DNA from: Sedimentisphaerales bacterium
GTDB taxonomy: Bacteria > Planctomycetota > Phycisphaerae > Sedimentisphaerales > SG8-4
Direction of reading: 5' to 3'
Length of the DNA stretch: 5,351 nt
Assembly: GCA_016932895.1 (NCBI GenBank)
Contig: JAFGCA010000372.1
Span: 1-5,351, forward strand
A model generated the notes under the pieces. That model was not told the DNA's origin. It did no database searches and saw nothing but the letters and a program-made list of their open reading frames with translations. Of this stretch, positions 1 to 5,257 are shown piece after piece. Within the stretch, counting starts at the first letter, position 1, and each line of letters begins with the position of its first letter. The translations under genes were made by a program, and so were the position numbers.

Positions 1-1545
1 GCGGATTTCACCGGCAGCGACTGCCGGCCCGAACTGGTCGTAGGCCGCATCATCGGCAACGACGCAGTCCGGCTGCAGACGCCGATAGAGACCAGCCTGA
101 CGTTCGCATTCGACAACGCCGAGGCGCTCGTCGTCAGCGGCACGGGAAAGGGAGAAAGCTCCTTCGAGAACAACGCCGACGACATCGCCGCAATCCTGCA
201 AAACCAGAGCAGCGTGCACACCATTCACTGGGGCAGTTACGATTCAAACACGGCCCGGCTCTATCAACTCACCACACACACGTCCGACCGCGACGTGATC
301 TACTTCCGCGATCACGGGGGTGTCAATTCCTGGAGCCCCGCCCTCGGCAGCGGGGACGTGTCAGGCCTGGATTTCGGCGGCAGCACGCCGGTGGTCTTCG
401 GCTGTGCGTGCCTGACGGGCATGTTCGAGAATCATCCGGATCCCTGTTTTGCGGGCGGCGACTACTGCATGGCCGAGGCGTTCCTGCGGTATGGCGCCGG
501 TGTCTACATCGGCTCCACGGAAACCTCTCCGCGCTACGTCAACAACCAGGCCGGAGAGATGTTTTTCGAGTACTGGACGAGCCACCACCAACCTACGGGA
601 GTGGCCCTGCGTCATATCAAGAAGGACCTGATTGACGACGGCGGCTGCTACAAGCGCCGGTGGGTCAAGGAGTACAACCTCTACGGAGACCCGAAGTTCG
701 GCGCTTACGAGGCTGCCGCTCAGCAAATGTACACGTCGATGGGCAACATCGCCCTGGCTTCGGCGGAACCCGTGTTCCGGCTTGACGTCTCTATCCCGGA
801 CTACGAGATCGTCTCGGGGGCCGATGGAGACAGAGTCACATTCGCCGGCGCTTCACTCTGGTGCGAACCCGACGCTCCCGTAGTGCCGCTCATGACGCAG
901 AAGGTCGATTACGCTCCAGGCTACCAGGTCCAGGACGTAGCCCTGGTGAGCGCATCGACACCTGTCATATTGAGTGGGCTGAATCTGCCGATCGAGAGCA
1001 TGGAGACAGGACCGTCCATCACGCCGGACGTGCAACCCGTGCCTTCGAGCAGTTCTGCCTGGTATCCGGCACAGTCTTACGACTGGGCCGTCTATCCCAA
1101 TCCTGACGGCACATCGACCCTCATGGTGCGCATATTCCCGCTGGCGTACAATCAACCCACACTGGTGGGCCAGTTGACACAACGATTCATCTTCGACATC
1201 GACGTGATCGAGTCTGAAGCGACAATTGCCCGAATCACAACCGACCAGCCGACGTATACGCAAGCGGATCGAGTGCGCGTGGACATGGATTTGAGCAACA
1301 CCGGGTCGGCAGGTGATGTGATCTTCGAGGCTTTCGTCAAGCGCTATGGGGCCGAAGAGACCGTGGCCGGCCTGCTGCTGGAGACATTGCACGACTTCTC
1401 CGGACAGGCGAGCTTCAGCCCATGGTGGCAGCCTCGCGACGTAACGCCGGGGCAGTACTACATAGAAGCGAGCCTGCGAGATTCGGCCGGCCACCTGCTC
1501 GAACGCAAGACACATCGTTTCGATATCGTGCCGGCCGACGGGTAA
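1..1545 (+). CDS. C25 family (gingipain-like) cysteine peptidase, 3' part; 5' end outside window
   Basis: The frame is open from base 1 to the TAA at 1543-1545 (514 residues), so the start lies upstream; the GTG at 214 is internal and has no ribosome site. Seen, in window residues: PELVVGRI at 10-17, a strand typical of C25 enzymes; FRDHGG with the probable catalytic His105; GCACLTGMF with the probable nucleophile Cys137; then PDPCF, AEAFLRYGAGVYIGST and YNLYGDP (226-231), which ends the catalytic domain. The 32-residue His-Cys spacing and the paired cysteines followed by PCF closely match RgpB of Porphyromonas. Residues about 260-404 resemble the C25 propeptide (a PVVPL...YAPGYQVQDV block, then WYPAQSY and IFPLAYN). 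Residues about 406-514 look like an Ig-type beta-sandwich. Gingipains cleave after Arg or Lys, but specificity cannot be read here. Export is inferred from the family; no C-terminal sorting signal is visible. Family call is strong; the propeptide-like assignment is inference. Confidence 0.93.
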   Translation, partial: ADFTGSDCRPELVVGRIIGNDAVRLQTPIETSLTFAFDNAEALVVSGTGKGESSFENNADDIAAILQNQSSVHTIHWGSYDSNTARLYQLTTHTSDRDVIYFRDHGGVNSWSPALGSGDVSGLDFGGSTPVVFGCACLTGMFENHPDPCFAGGDYCMAEAFLRYGAGVYIGSTETSPRYVNNQAGEMFFEYWTSHHQPTGVALRHIKKDLIDDGGCYKRRWVKEYNLYGDPKFGAYEAAAQQMYTSMGNIALASAEPVFRLDVSIPDYEIVSGADGDRVTFAGASLWCEPDAPVVPLMTQKVDYAPGYQVQDVALVSASTPVILSGLNLPIESMETGPSITPDVQPVPSSSSAWYPAQSYDWAVYPNPDGTSTLMVRIFPLAYNQPTLVGQLTQRFIFDIDVIESEATIARITTDQPTYTQADRVRVDMDLSNTGSAGDVIFEAFVKRYGAEETVAGLLLETLHDFSGQASFSPWWQPRDVTPGQYYIEASLRDSAGHLLERKTHRFDIVPADG

Positions 1546-1584
1546 ATCACCACCTCCTGAGAATCGTTCGGTAGAACACCGACT

Positions 1585-1618
1585 TGCCGCACCGGGCACA
1601 CCAGCCCCATCGGCGGCA
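1585..1618 (+). terminator. Possible weak transcription terminator or 3' hairpin after the peptidase gene
   Basis: TGCCGC (1585-1590) pairs with GCGGCA (1613-1618), and inside it GGGC (1594-1597) pairs with GCCC (1604-1607) around a six-base loop. A small hairpin TCGGT/ACCGA (1568-1582) lies just before. There is no T-run, so intrinsic termination is uncertain. It is placed about 40 bases after the peptidase stop and before the galM promoter, which fits a 3' end. Confidence 0.3.
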
Positions 1619-1656
1619 TCCTCGCGCGCATGCACACAACGCCGAATAACAAAGCT

Positions 1657-1685
1657 TTGACATCGCAAGCGCGGGTCGGTATAGT
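1657..1685 (+). promoter_or_regulatory. Sigma-70-type promoter for galM
   Basis: A perfect -35 TTGACA (1657-1662) is followed after exactly 17 bases by TATAGT (1680-1685), one mismatch from the consensus -10. Transcription would begin near 1691-1692, giving galM a leader of roughly 98 nt. The -35 overlaps the perfect 10-base palindrome CAAAGCTTTG (1650-1659), a conceivable operator half-hidden under the polymerase site. The leader could fold at 1722-1753 (ACGGG with CCCGT, enclosing GCCG with CGGC), but no known riboswitch was recognised. Confidence 0.75.
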
Positions 1686-1773
1686 GCAGCAATTGTAGTC
1701 TTTTCGGCACGCGCGAAATTGACGGGTGAGCCGGTCGGAGACGGCCGCCCCGTAAAACCAGTTGATGCCCGGC

Positions 1774-1780
1774 AAAGGAG
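1774..1780 (+). promoter_or_regulatory. Ribosome binding site of galM
   Basis: AAAGGAG lies 9 bases before the ATG at 1790 and fixes that start. The same AAAGGAG-type site precedes the pseudopilin gene at 3512, so it seems to be the local standard. Confidence 0.85.
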
Positions 1781-1789
1781 AACAGATTT

Positions 1790-2833
1790 ATGAACGCTCA
1801 CACGGACCCCTTCGGACAGACGCCCGACGGTCAACAAGTATCCATCCACACGATCACCAGCTCCAAGGGCCTTCGTGCCCGAATCACGAATTTCGGCGCG
1901 ACCCTCGTGTCGCTGGAAGTGCCCGACCGGCACGGCAACCTGGCGGACGTCACCCTGGGATTCGATACGCTCGACAGCTACGTTCAGCCCAGTGCCTTTA
2001 TCGGGGCCACCTGCGGCCGTTACGCCAACCGTATCGGCAACGCCCGGTTCGTCCTTGACGGCGTCGAGTACAAGGTGACGGCCACTGAAGGGGCAAACAT
2101 ACTGCACGGGGGCAAGGTGGGGTTCGACAAGAAGGTGTGGACCACGCTGGAGGCCGTGGCGGCCGAGGATGAGGCGTGGGTGAAAATGACCTATCTGAGC
2201 AAAGACGGCGAGGAAGGCTTCCCAGGCAACCTCCAATGCACCGTCACCTATGTCCTGACCAACGACGACGAGCTGCGTATCGACTATGAGGCCCAGACCG
2301 ATAAGAAAACCGTCATCAACCTGACGAACCACAGTTATTGGAACCTGGCCGGGCAGGAAAAGGACAATATCCTCGGGCACGAGATGATGATCAACTCCGG
2401 CCGCTTCACGGCGATCGACAAAACCCTGATCCCCACGGGCATGATCGCCAGCGTGCTGGACACGCCGCTCGATTTCACCCGGCCCCGGGTCATTGGCGAG
2501 CGCATGCACCACATCGGCATAGGCTACGACCACAACTACGTGCTCCGGGGCGACGCCAAGGCCCTGAAACTCGCCGCCCGGGTCCGTGAAGCCCATACCG
2601 GCCGAGTCATGGAAATCCACACTACAGAGCCGGGCATTCAGTTTTATTCCGGCAACCACCTCGACGGCTCCCTGGTCGGCAAGGGCGGAAGGACCTACAA
2701 TCAGCACGCCGGATTCTGCCTGGAAACCCAGCATTTCCCTGATTCCCCCAACAAGCCGACCTTCCCGTCCACCGTTCTGGCCCCGGGGCAGAAATTCACC
2801 AGCACGACGGTGCACAAGTTTGCGACAGACTAA
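1790..2833 (+). CDS. galM: Aldose 1-epimerase (mutarotase)
   Basis: A 347-residue protein, the usual length for GalM, which interconverts alpha and beta anomers of galactose, glucose and related hexoses in the cytosol and feeds the Leloir pathway. The family landmarks appear in order: ITNFGATLVSLEVPDR (32-47), GRYANRIGNARF (76-87) with a substrate-contacting Arg81, ANILHGG with His106, NLTNHSYWNLAG (178-188) with His181 as the probable general acid, GYDHNYVL with Asp247, FYSGNHLDG (285-293), and GFCLETQHFPDSPN (308-321) with Glu312 as the probable general base. All expected catalytic positions are present, so the enzyme should be active. The ATG at 1790 is chosen because of the ribosome site at 1774 and because the N-terminus (PFGQTPDGQQV) matches the family start. 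It has its own promoter and terminator and no sugar-pathway neighbour in the window, so its physiological sugar cannot be told. Confidence 0.97.
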   Translation: MNAHTDPFGQTPDGQQVSIHTITSSKGLRARITNFGATLVSLEVPDRHGNLADVTLGFDTLDSYVQPSAFIGATCGRYANRIGNARFVLDGVEYKVTATEGANILHGGKVGFDKKVWTTLEAVAAEDEAWVKMTYLSKDGEEGFPGNLQCTVTYVLTNDDELRIDYEAQTDKKTVINLTNHSYWNLAGQEKDNILGHEMMINSGRFTAIDKTLIPTGMIASVLDTPLDFTRPRVIGERMHHIGIGYDHNYVLRGDAKALKLAARVREAHTGRVMEIHTTEPGIQFYSGNHLDGSLVGKGGRTYNQHAGFCLETQHFPDSPNKPTFPSTVLAPGQKFTSTTVHKFATD

Positions 2834-2890
2834 GCCGGCGGGCTGAAGAAGCCCACTCAAAGCAAACATCCGACTTATCTAAGTCCTAAG

Positions 2891-2931
2891 AGGCCGCAGG
2901 CCCGCGTGATCATCACAAGGGCCTGCGGCCT
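2891..2931 (+). terminator. Strong hairpin terminator of galM
   Basis: AGGCCGCAGGCCC (2891-2903) is perfectly complementary to GGGCCTGCGGCCT (2919-2931), a 13-bp GC-rich stem. The loop region folds again as GTGA (2906-2909) with TCAC (2913-2916), so almost the whole element is paired. It starts 57 bases after the galM stop. There is only a TT after the stem and no proper U-run, so it is either a weakly U-dependent intrinsic terminator or a 3'-end stabilising hairpin. Confidence 0.75.
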
Positions 2932-3117
2932 TGATGCTACTGTCTGGGTTGTACACTCCGGACATCCGTTGCGGGGCGTGGCGACTGCCCCGGCAGCGGC
3001 CCATCTACCCCCCCGGCCATGTCGTTGCCCACCGGATGCCCCCTGACCCGGCGAACGAGGGTCCCGGAAACCGCGAAAAATTTTTCAAGTTCCTCTGCAA
3101 AAATGGCGAACTTTTCT
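2932..3117. other. Gene-free spacer between galM terminator and pseudopilin promoter
   Basis: No gene is supported here. An open frame at 2931-3143 (70 codons) has no ribosome site, has no recognisable domain, and runs through the promoter at 3118-3146, so I treat it as chance. The right-hand part turns A/T-rich: GAAAAATTTTTC (3075-3086) is a perfect 12-base palindrome of joined A and T tracts, AAAAA follows at 3099-3103, and a T-rich run CTTTTCTTT (3111-3119) abuts the -35. These tracts may bend DNA or act as an UP-like element for the promoter. Confidence 0.5.
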
Positions 3118-3146
3118 TTGACAGTTCAGATCGGCTGTGCTAAGAT
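3118..3146 (+). promoter_or_regulatory. Extended -10 promoter upstream of the first pseudopilin gene
   Basis: A perfect -35 TTGACA (3118-3123) and the -10 TAAGAT (3141-3146) are separated by exactly 17 bases, and TGC directly before the -10 (3138-3140) supplies the extended TGn motif. The predicted start is near 3153, about 360 bases before the coding start. Upstream A/T tracts lie at about -78 to -35. No convincing gene lies between this site and 3512, so it most likely drives the pseudopilin gene through a long leader. Confidence 0.75.
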
Positions 3147-3150
3147 TTAG

Positions 3151-3183
3151 ATAACGGTAGAAAGGTTCAAAACAGGCCGTTAT
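3151..3183 (+). promoter_or_regulatory. Hairpin at the 5' end of the predicted leader RNA
   Basis: ATAACGG (3151-3157) is the exact reverse complement of CCGTTAT (3177-3183), giving a 7-bp stem with a 19-base loop at the predicted transcription start. It could stabilise the 5' end of the RNA or be an operator for a dimeric regulator overlapping the start site. The sequence alone does not decide. Confidence 0.4.
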
Positions 3184-3511
3184 ATTATATTCTGTACTGT
3201 CATCATAATTTCGATCAACAAGTCATACCTGAACCTGCCTGCCGATCGTGAATGTGGGTATCAAAGTTTCGTGAGGAGCAAGCAAGAGGTTTGTGCCCAC
3301 AATAGGAATTCCGTACAGCGGTATTTCTGTAATTGAATCGGCCGTTTTTCTGTCGTAACGATAGTCTGTCACAAGAGGTTCGCGCGGCGCGTATTTCGGT
3401 CGGCGGCAGAAGCATTCATCTGTCAATATAGGTGGTTTAGCCAAACTGATGTTCTGAAAACAGAAGAACGGTCGGGCGGCGAATCTCAAGAGAAGTCGAA
3501 AGGAGAACGCA
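3153..3511 (+). other. Long 5' leader (about 360 nt) of the pseudopilin gene
   Basis: This stretch lies between the predicted transcription start and the ATG at 3512. Its first part (about 3180-3225) is distinctly AT-rich compared with the flanking genes. Small foldable pieces are visible: TACAG/CTGTA (3314-3318 with 3327-3331), TTGTG/CACAA (3291-3295 with 3298-3302), an alternative pairing TGTGGG/CCCACA (3253-3258 with 3296-3301) that excludes the previous one, a T5 run at 3345-3349, and TTCTG-AAAA-CAGAA (3452-3465) about 35 bases before the ribosome site. Short frames inside it (for example ATG at 3252, 17 codons) have no Shine-Dalgarno. No known riboswitch class was recognised. Confidence 0.5.
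3499..3505 (+). promoter_or_regulatory. Ribosome binding site of the first pseudopilin gene
   Basis: AAAGGAG lies 6 bases before the ATG at 3512 and supports that start. It also places the prepilin cleavage site at the expected distance from the N-terminus. Confidence 0.85.
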
Positions 3512-4468
3512 ATGAGAAGAAGAGGTTTCACCCTGGTTGAGCTTTTGGTCGTTATCGCGATCATCGCTCTGTTGATGGGCATTCTGATGCCGGCGTTGGC
3601 GCGCGTGCGCCAGTTGGCGTTCCGAATGACCTGCGGCACAAACCTGTCGGGTATCGGCAAAGCCATGCTCATCTATGCCAATGATTATGACGATGAGCTG
3701 CCCCGCGCCGGCGGACGCCAGTCCACCTGGGGCACGCTGCCGACCGCCACGTCTTGGACGGCGGCAAGCCGGACGCTGGCCTACGGAGTGGCGGCTGACG
3801 GCAGCGGCGGAAGCGCCAGCATCAGCTCCTGCTTCTATCTGCTGGTCAAGTATGCCGAAGTGACGCCCAAGTCCTTCATCTGCAAGGGCGATGCCGGCAC
3901 CACCGAGTTCAAGCTTTCCGACATGACGGTCCCCAGCACAAGCTTCGAGCTGGTCCAGGCCTGGGACTTCGGCCCTCCGACCGAGGCCCCCAAGCATTGC
4001 AGCTACACCTATCATTTCCCGTTCGGGCAGTATGCTCTGACGACCTCGACCGAGCCGGGCTTCGCCGTGGCGGCCGATCGCAACCCGTTCATCGTCAGCC
4101 CCGCTGCGGACGCAGTGGTCTTTCCGGGCTCGGGCACGGACAGGTTCATCCCTGACGTGGCTTATGCCGGCGGCACGGCGGGCACCAGCGATCAGGCTCG
4201 CAAGGGCAACGCCATCGCGCACCAGAACGACGGGCAGAACGTGTTATTCCTCGACAGCCACGTCGAGTTTGCCAAGAGGTGCTATTGCTCCGTCGAAGAC
4301 GACAACATCTACCTGCCTTCCCGGAACAACCCGGTCGGAAGCGCCGACATGTACGGCAATACGATCGTCCTGGGCGCGTCTTGTACCCCGACGAATCGCA
4401 AGGACGCTTTGCTGGTCCACGATCCGAGCTCCGGATTCACTACCAGCGGATCAACCAGCAGACGCTAA
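3512..4468 (+). CDS. Pseudopilin-like protein with type II/IV prepilin signal and H-X10-D motif
   Basis: A 318-residue protein. A short basic leader MRRRG is followed by FTLVE, so a prepilin peptidase should cut after Gly5 and methylate Phe6; Glu10 is the conserved Glu at +5 of the mature chain. Residues 6-29 are the hydrophobic membrane and assembly helix. Next come NLSGIGKAMLIYANDYDDELPRAG-type sequence (44-67) typical of planctomycete pseudopilins, a SFICKGD segment (121-127) like the family's F-x-C-P-x-D, and near the C-terminus AHQNDGQNVLFLDSHVEF (236-253), a variant of the H-X9-DG signature with His237, Asp248 and Ser249 instead of Gly. DDNIYLPS and DALLVHD follow. Seven cysteines (41, 107, 124, 163, 258, 260, 291) allow disulphides outside the membrane. 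It resembles type II secretion minor pseudopilins, but no secretion gene is adjacent and its role is unknown. A second paralogue begins at 5258. Confidence 0.93.
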   Translation: MRRRGFTLVELLVVIAIIALLMGILMPALARVRQLAFRMTCGTNLSGIGKAMLIYANDYDDELPRAGGRQSTWGTLPTATSWTAASRTLAYGVAADGSGGSASISSCFYLLVKYAEVTPKSFICKGDAGTTEFKLSDMTVPSTSFELVQAWDFGPPTEAPKHCSYTYHFPFGQYALTTSTEPGFAVAADRNPFIVSPAADAVVFPGSGTDRFIPDVAYAGGTAGTSDQARKGNAIAHQNDGQNVLFLDSHVEFAKRCYCSVEDDNIYLPSRNNPVGSADMYGNTIVLGASCTPTNRKDALLVHDPSSGFTTSGSTSRR

Positions 4469-4500
4469 TGTGTCGCGTTTGAGATTGACTTGAGTATGAA

Positions 4501-4535
4501 GAGGCGGCCTCCGGGGAGGCCCCTGAGGCCGCCTC
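4501..4535 (+). terminator. Nested hairpin terminator of the pseudopilin gene
   Basis: GAGGCGGCCTC (4501-4511) pairs perfectly with GAGGCCGCCTC (4525-4535), 11 bp. Inside it GGGG (4513-4516) pairs with CCCC (4520-4523) around AGG, leaving one mismatch between the two stems. The stem begins 32 bases after the stop codon. It is followed by CTTTC rather than a full U-run, much like the galM hairpin. Confidence 0.75.
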
Positions 4536-4929
4536 CTTTCACAGCCGCGTGTTCTTTGAAAAGCTACGCCGGATAATTGGGTCCTGACGATCCGCGAAGA
4601 TGCAACGGGGAAGCGTTCCGATGCCAGGGGAGTCACGAGAGGCAACAGGGCGAGCATATCCGTCCCTATCATAGCCATCTGTCATTATCATCCTTCATTT
4701 CATTCATCCGCCCTTCACTCGCGCGACAGGAATGCCCTCCATCCGTCGAAGTTTCACTCGTTTCACCCCTTGCATGAGGTGACTGCGCCGTCGGTACGGG
4801 CGCGGGCAGGCTGACTTCGGGAAGAGCCATCGAACCGAGGCAGATTTCATCATTCCAAAGCCATCATAGTTAAGTCCTTCATCATCCTTCTTCGGTCTCG
4901 GCTCGTCCGATCGGCACAAATGCCGCCCT

Positions 4930-4946
4930 CGCGCGTTGAACGCGCG
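4930..4946. repeat. GC-only inverted repeat
   Basis: CGCGCGT (4930-4936) and ACGCGCG (4940-4946) form a perfect 7-bp stem around TGA. It sits in the gene-free region about 310 bases before the second pseudopilin gene. It might be a hairpin in the leader RNA or a remnant of a palindromic repeat. Confidence 0.45.
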
Positions 4947-5110
4947 CGTGCTGCTATTGCGCCGAAACCGACTGCCCCATCGTCTTTCATCTCGCGGCCT
5001 CACATGGACCCCCAATCGTGCTTCAATGATATGGCCCGGCCCGGGTCCTGAACCGACCGTCCTATATAAAGGCCAACCGGGAGACAGGCGGGCGAAGACG
5101 CAGCCGGGCC

Positions 5111-5140
5111 ATGCGAAAGGAGCGTACGCTCCCTCCGCAT
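5111..5140. repeat. Compound palindrome, REP-like in form
   Basis: The core GGAGCGTACGCTCC (5119-5132) is a perfect 14-base palindrome. It is flanked by ATGCG (5111-5115) and CGCAT (5136-5140), which also pair, leaving an imperfect 3-base internal loop. Both strands therefore encode nearly the same peptide (GAYAP), which explains overlapping false open frames. The form suits an interspersed palindromic repeat or a leader hairpin; only one copy is in the window, so dispersal is not shown. Confidence 0.5.
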
Positions 5141-5244
5141 CCGTATGCCGGTCGCATCCGGGTAAGACCCAACCGTATTCATCCATTCCCCATACCCTCT
5201 GACCGACCGGCAAACGATCGGACCCGCCGATCTCCCACAAGACG

Positions 5245-5250
5245 AAAGGG
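5245..5250 (+). promoter_or_regulatory. Ribosome binding site of the second pseudopilin gene
   Basis: AAAGGG lies 7 bases before the ATG at 5258. The 20 bases ending in each ATG are alike in 16 positions between the two pseudopilin genes, so the upstream translation signal is shared as well as the coding start. Confidence 0.7.
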
Positions 5251-5257
5251 AAAAGCA

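Larger units (their letters stand above)
4536..5257. other. Gene-free region between the two pseudopilin genes
   Basis: I find no gene here. Open frames at 4577-4777 (+), 4936-5202 (+) and 4704-5258 (-) lack ribosome sites and recognisable domains, have compositions driven by GC-rich simple sequence, and overlap the palindromes. Contents seen: clusters of TCAT tetramers (4680-4707 and 4845-4886), a short direct repeat GTTTCAC-TC-GTTTCAC (4751-4766), a GC palindrome at 4930-4946, another at 5111-5140, and two copies of CGCATCCG (5136-5143 and 5153-5160). TATATAA at 5063-5069 could be a -10 element for the gene at 5258, but I see no matching -35 at the right distance. The promoter of that gene is therefore not established. 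Confidence 0.5.

Noticed and set aside
853..1710. 285-codon minus-strand frame opposite the peptidase gene
   Set aside because: Shadow of the peptidase coding frame; low-complexity Arg-rich text and no recognisable motif.
1686..1789. Riboswitch in the galM leader
   Set aside because: A short hairpin can be drawn at 1722-1753, but I could not match it to any known riboswitch class.
1547..2869. 440-codon open frame on the minus strand
   Set aside because: It lies antisense to galM, whose protein is clearly real; the long opposite frame is a product of GC-rich codon use. It has no ribosome site or domain.
2931..3143. 70-codon frame after the galM terminator
   Set aside because: Starts within the terminator edge, has no Shine-Dalgarno, and overlaps the promoter at 3118-3146.
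3252..3305. ATG-started 17-codon frame in the pseudopilin leader as a leader peptide
   Set aside because: No Shine-Dalgarno before it and no run of regulatory codons.
3437..4222. 261-codon minus-strand frame opposite the pseudopilin gene
   Set aside because: Antisense to a well-supported pseudopilin; composition (Arg, Ala, Gly) is typical of a shadow frame.
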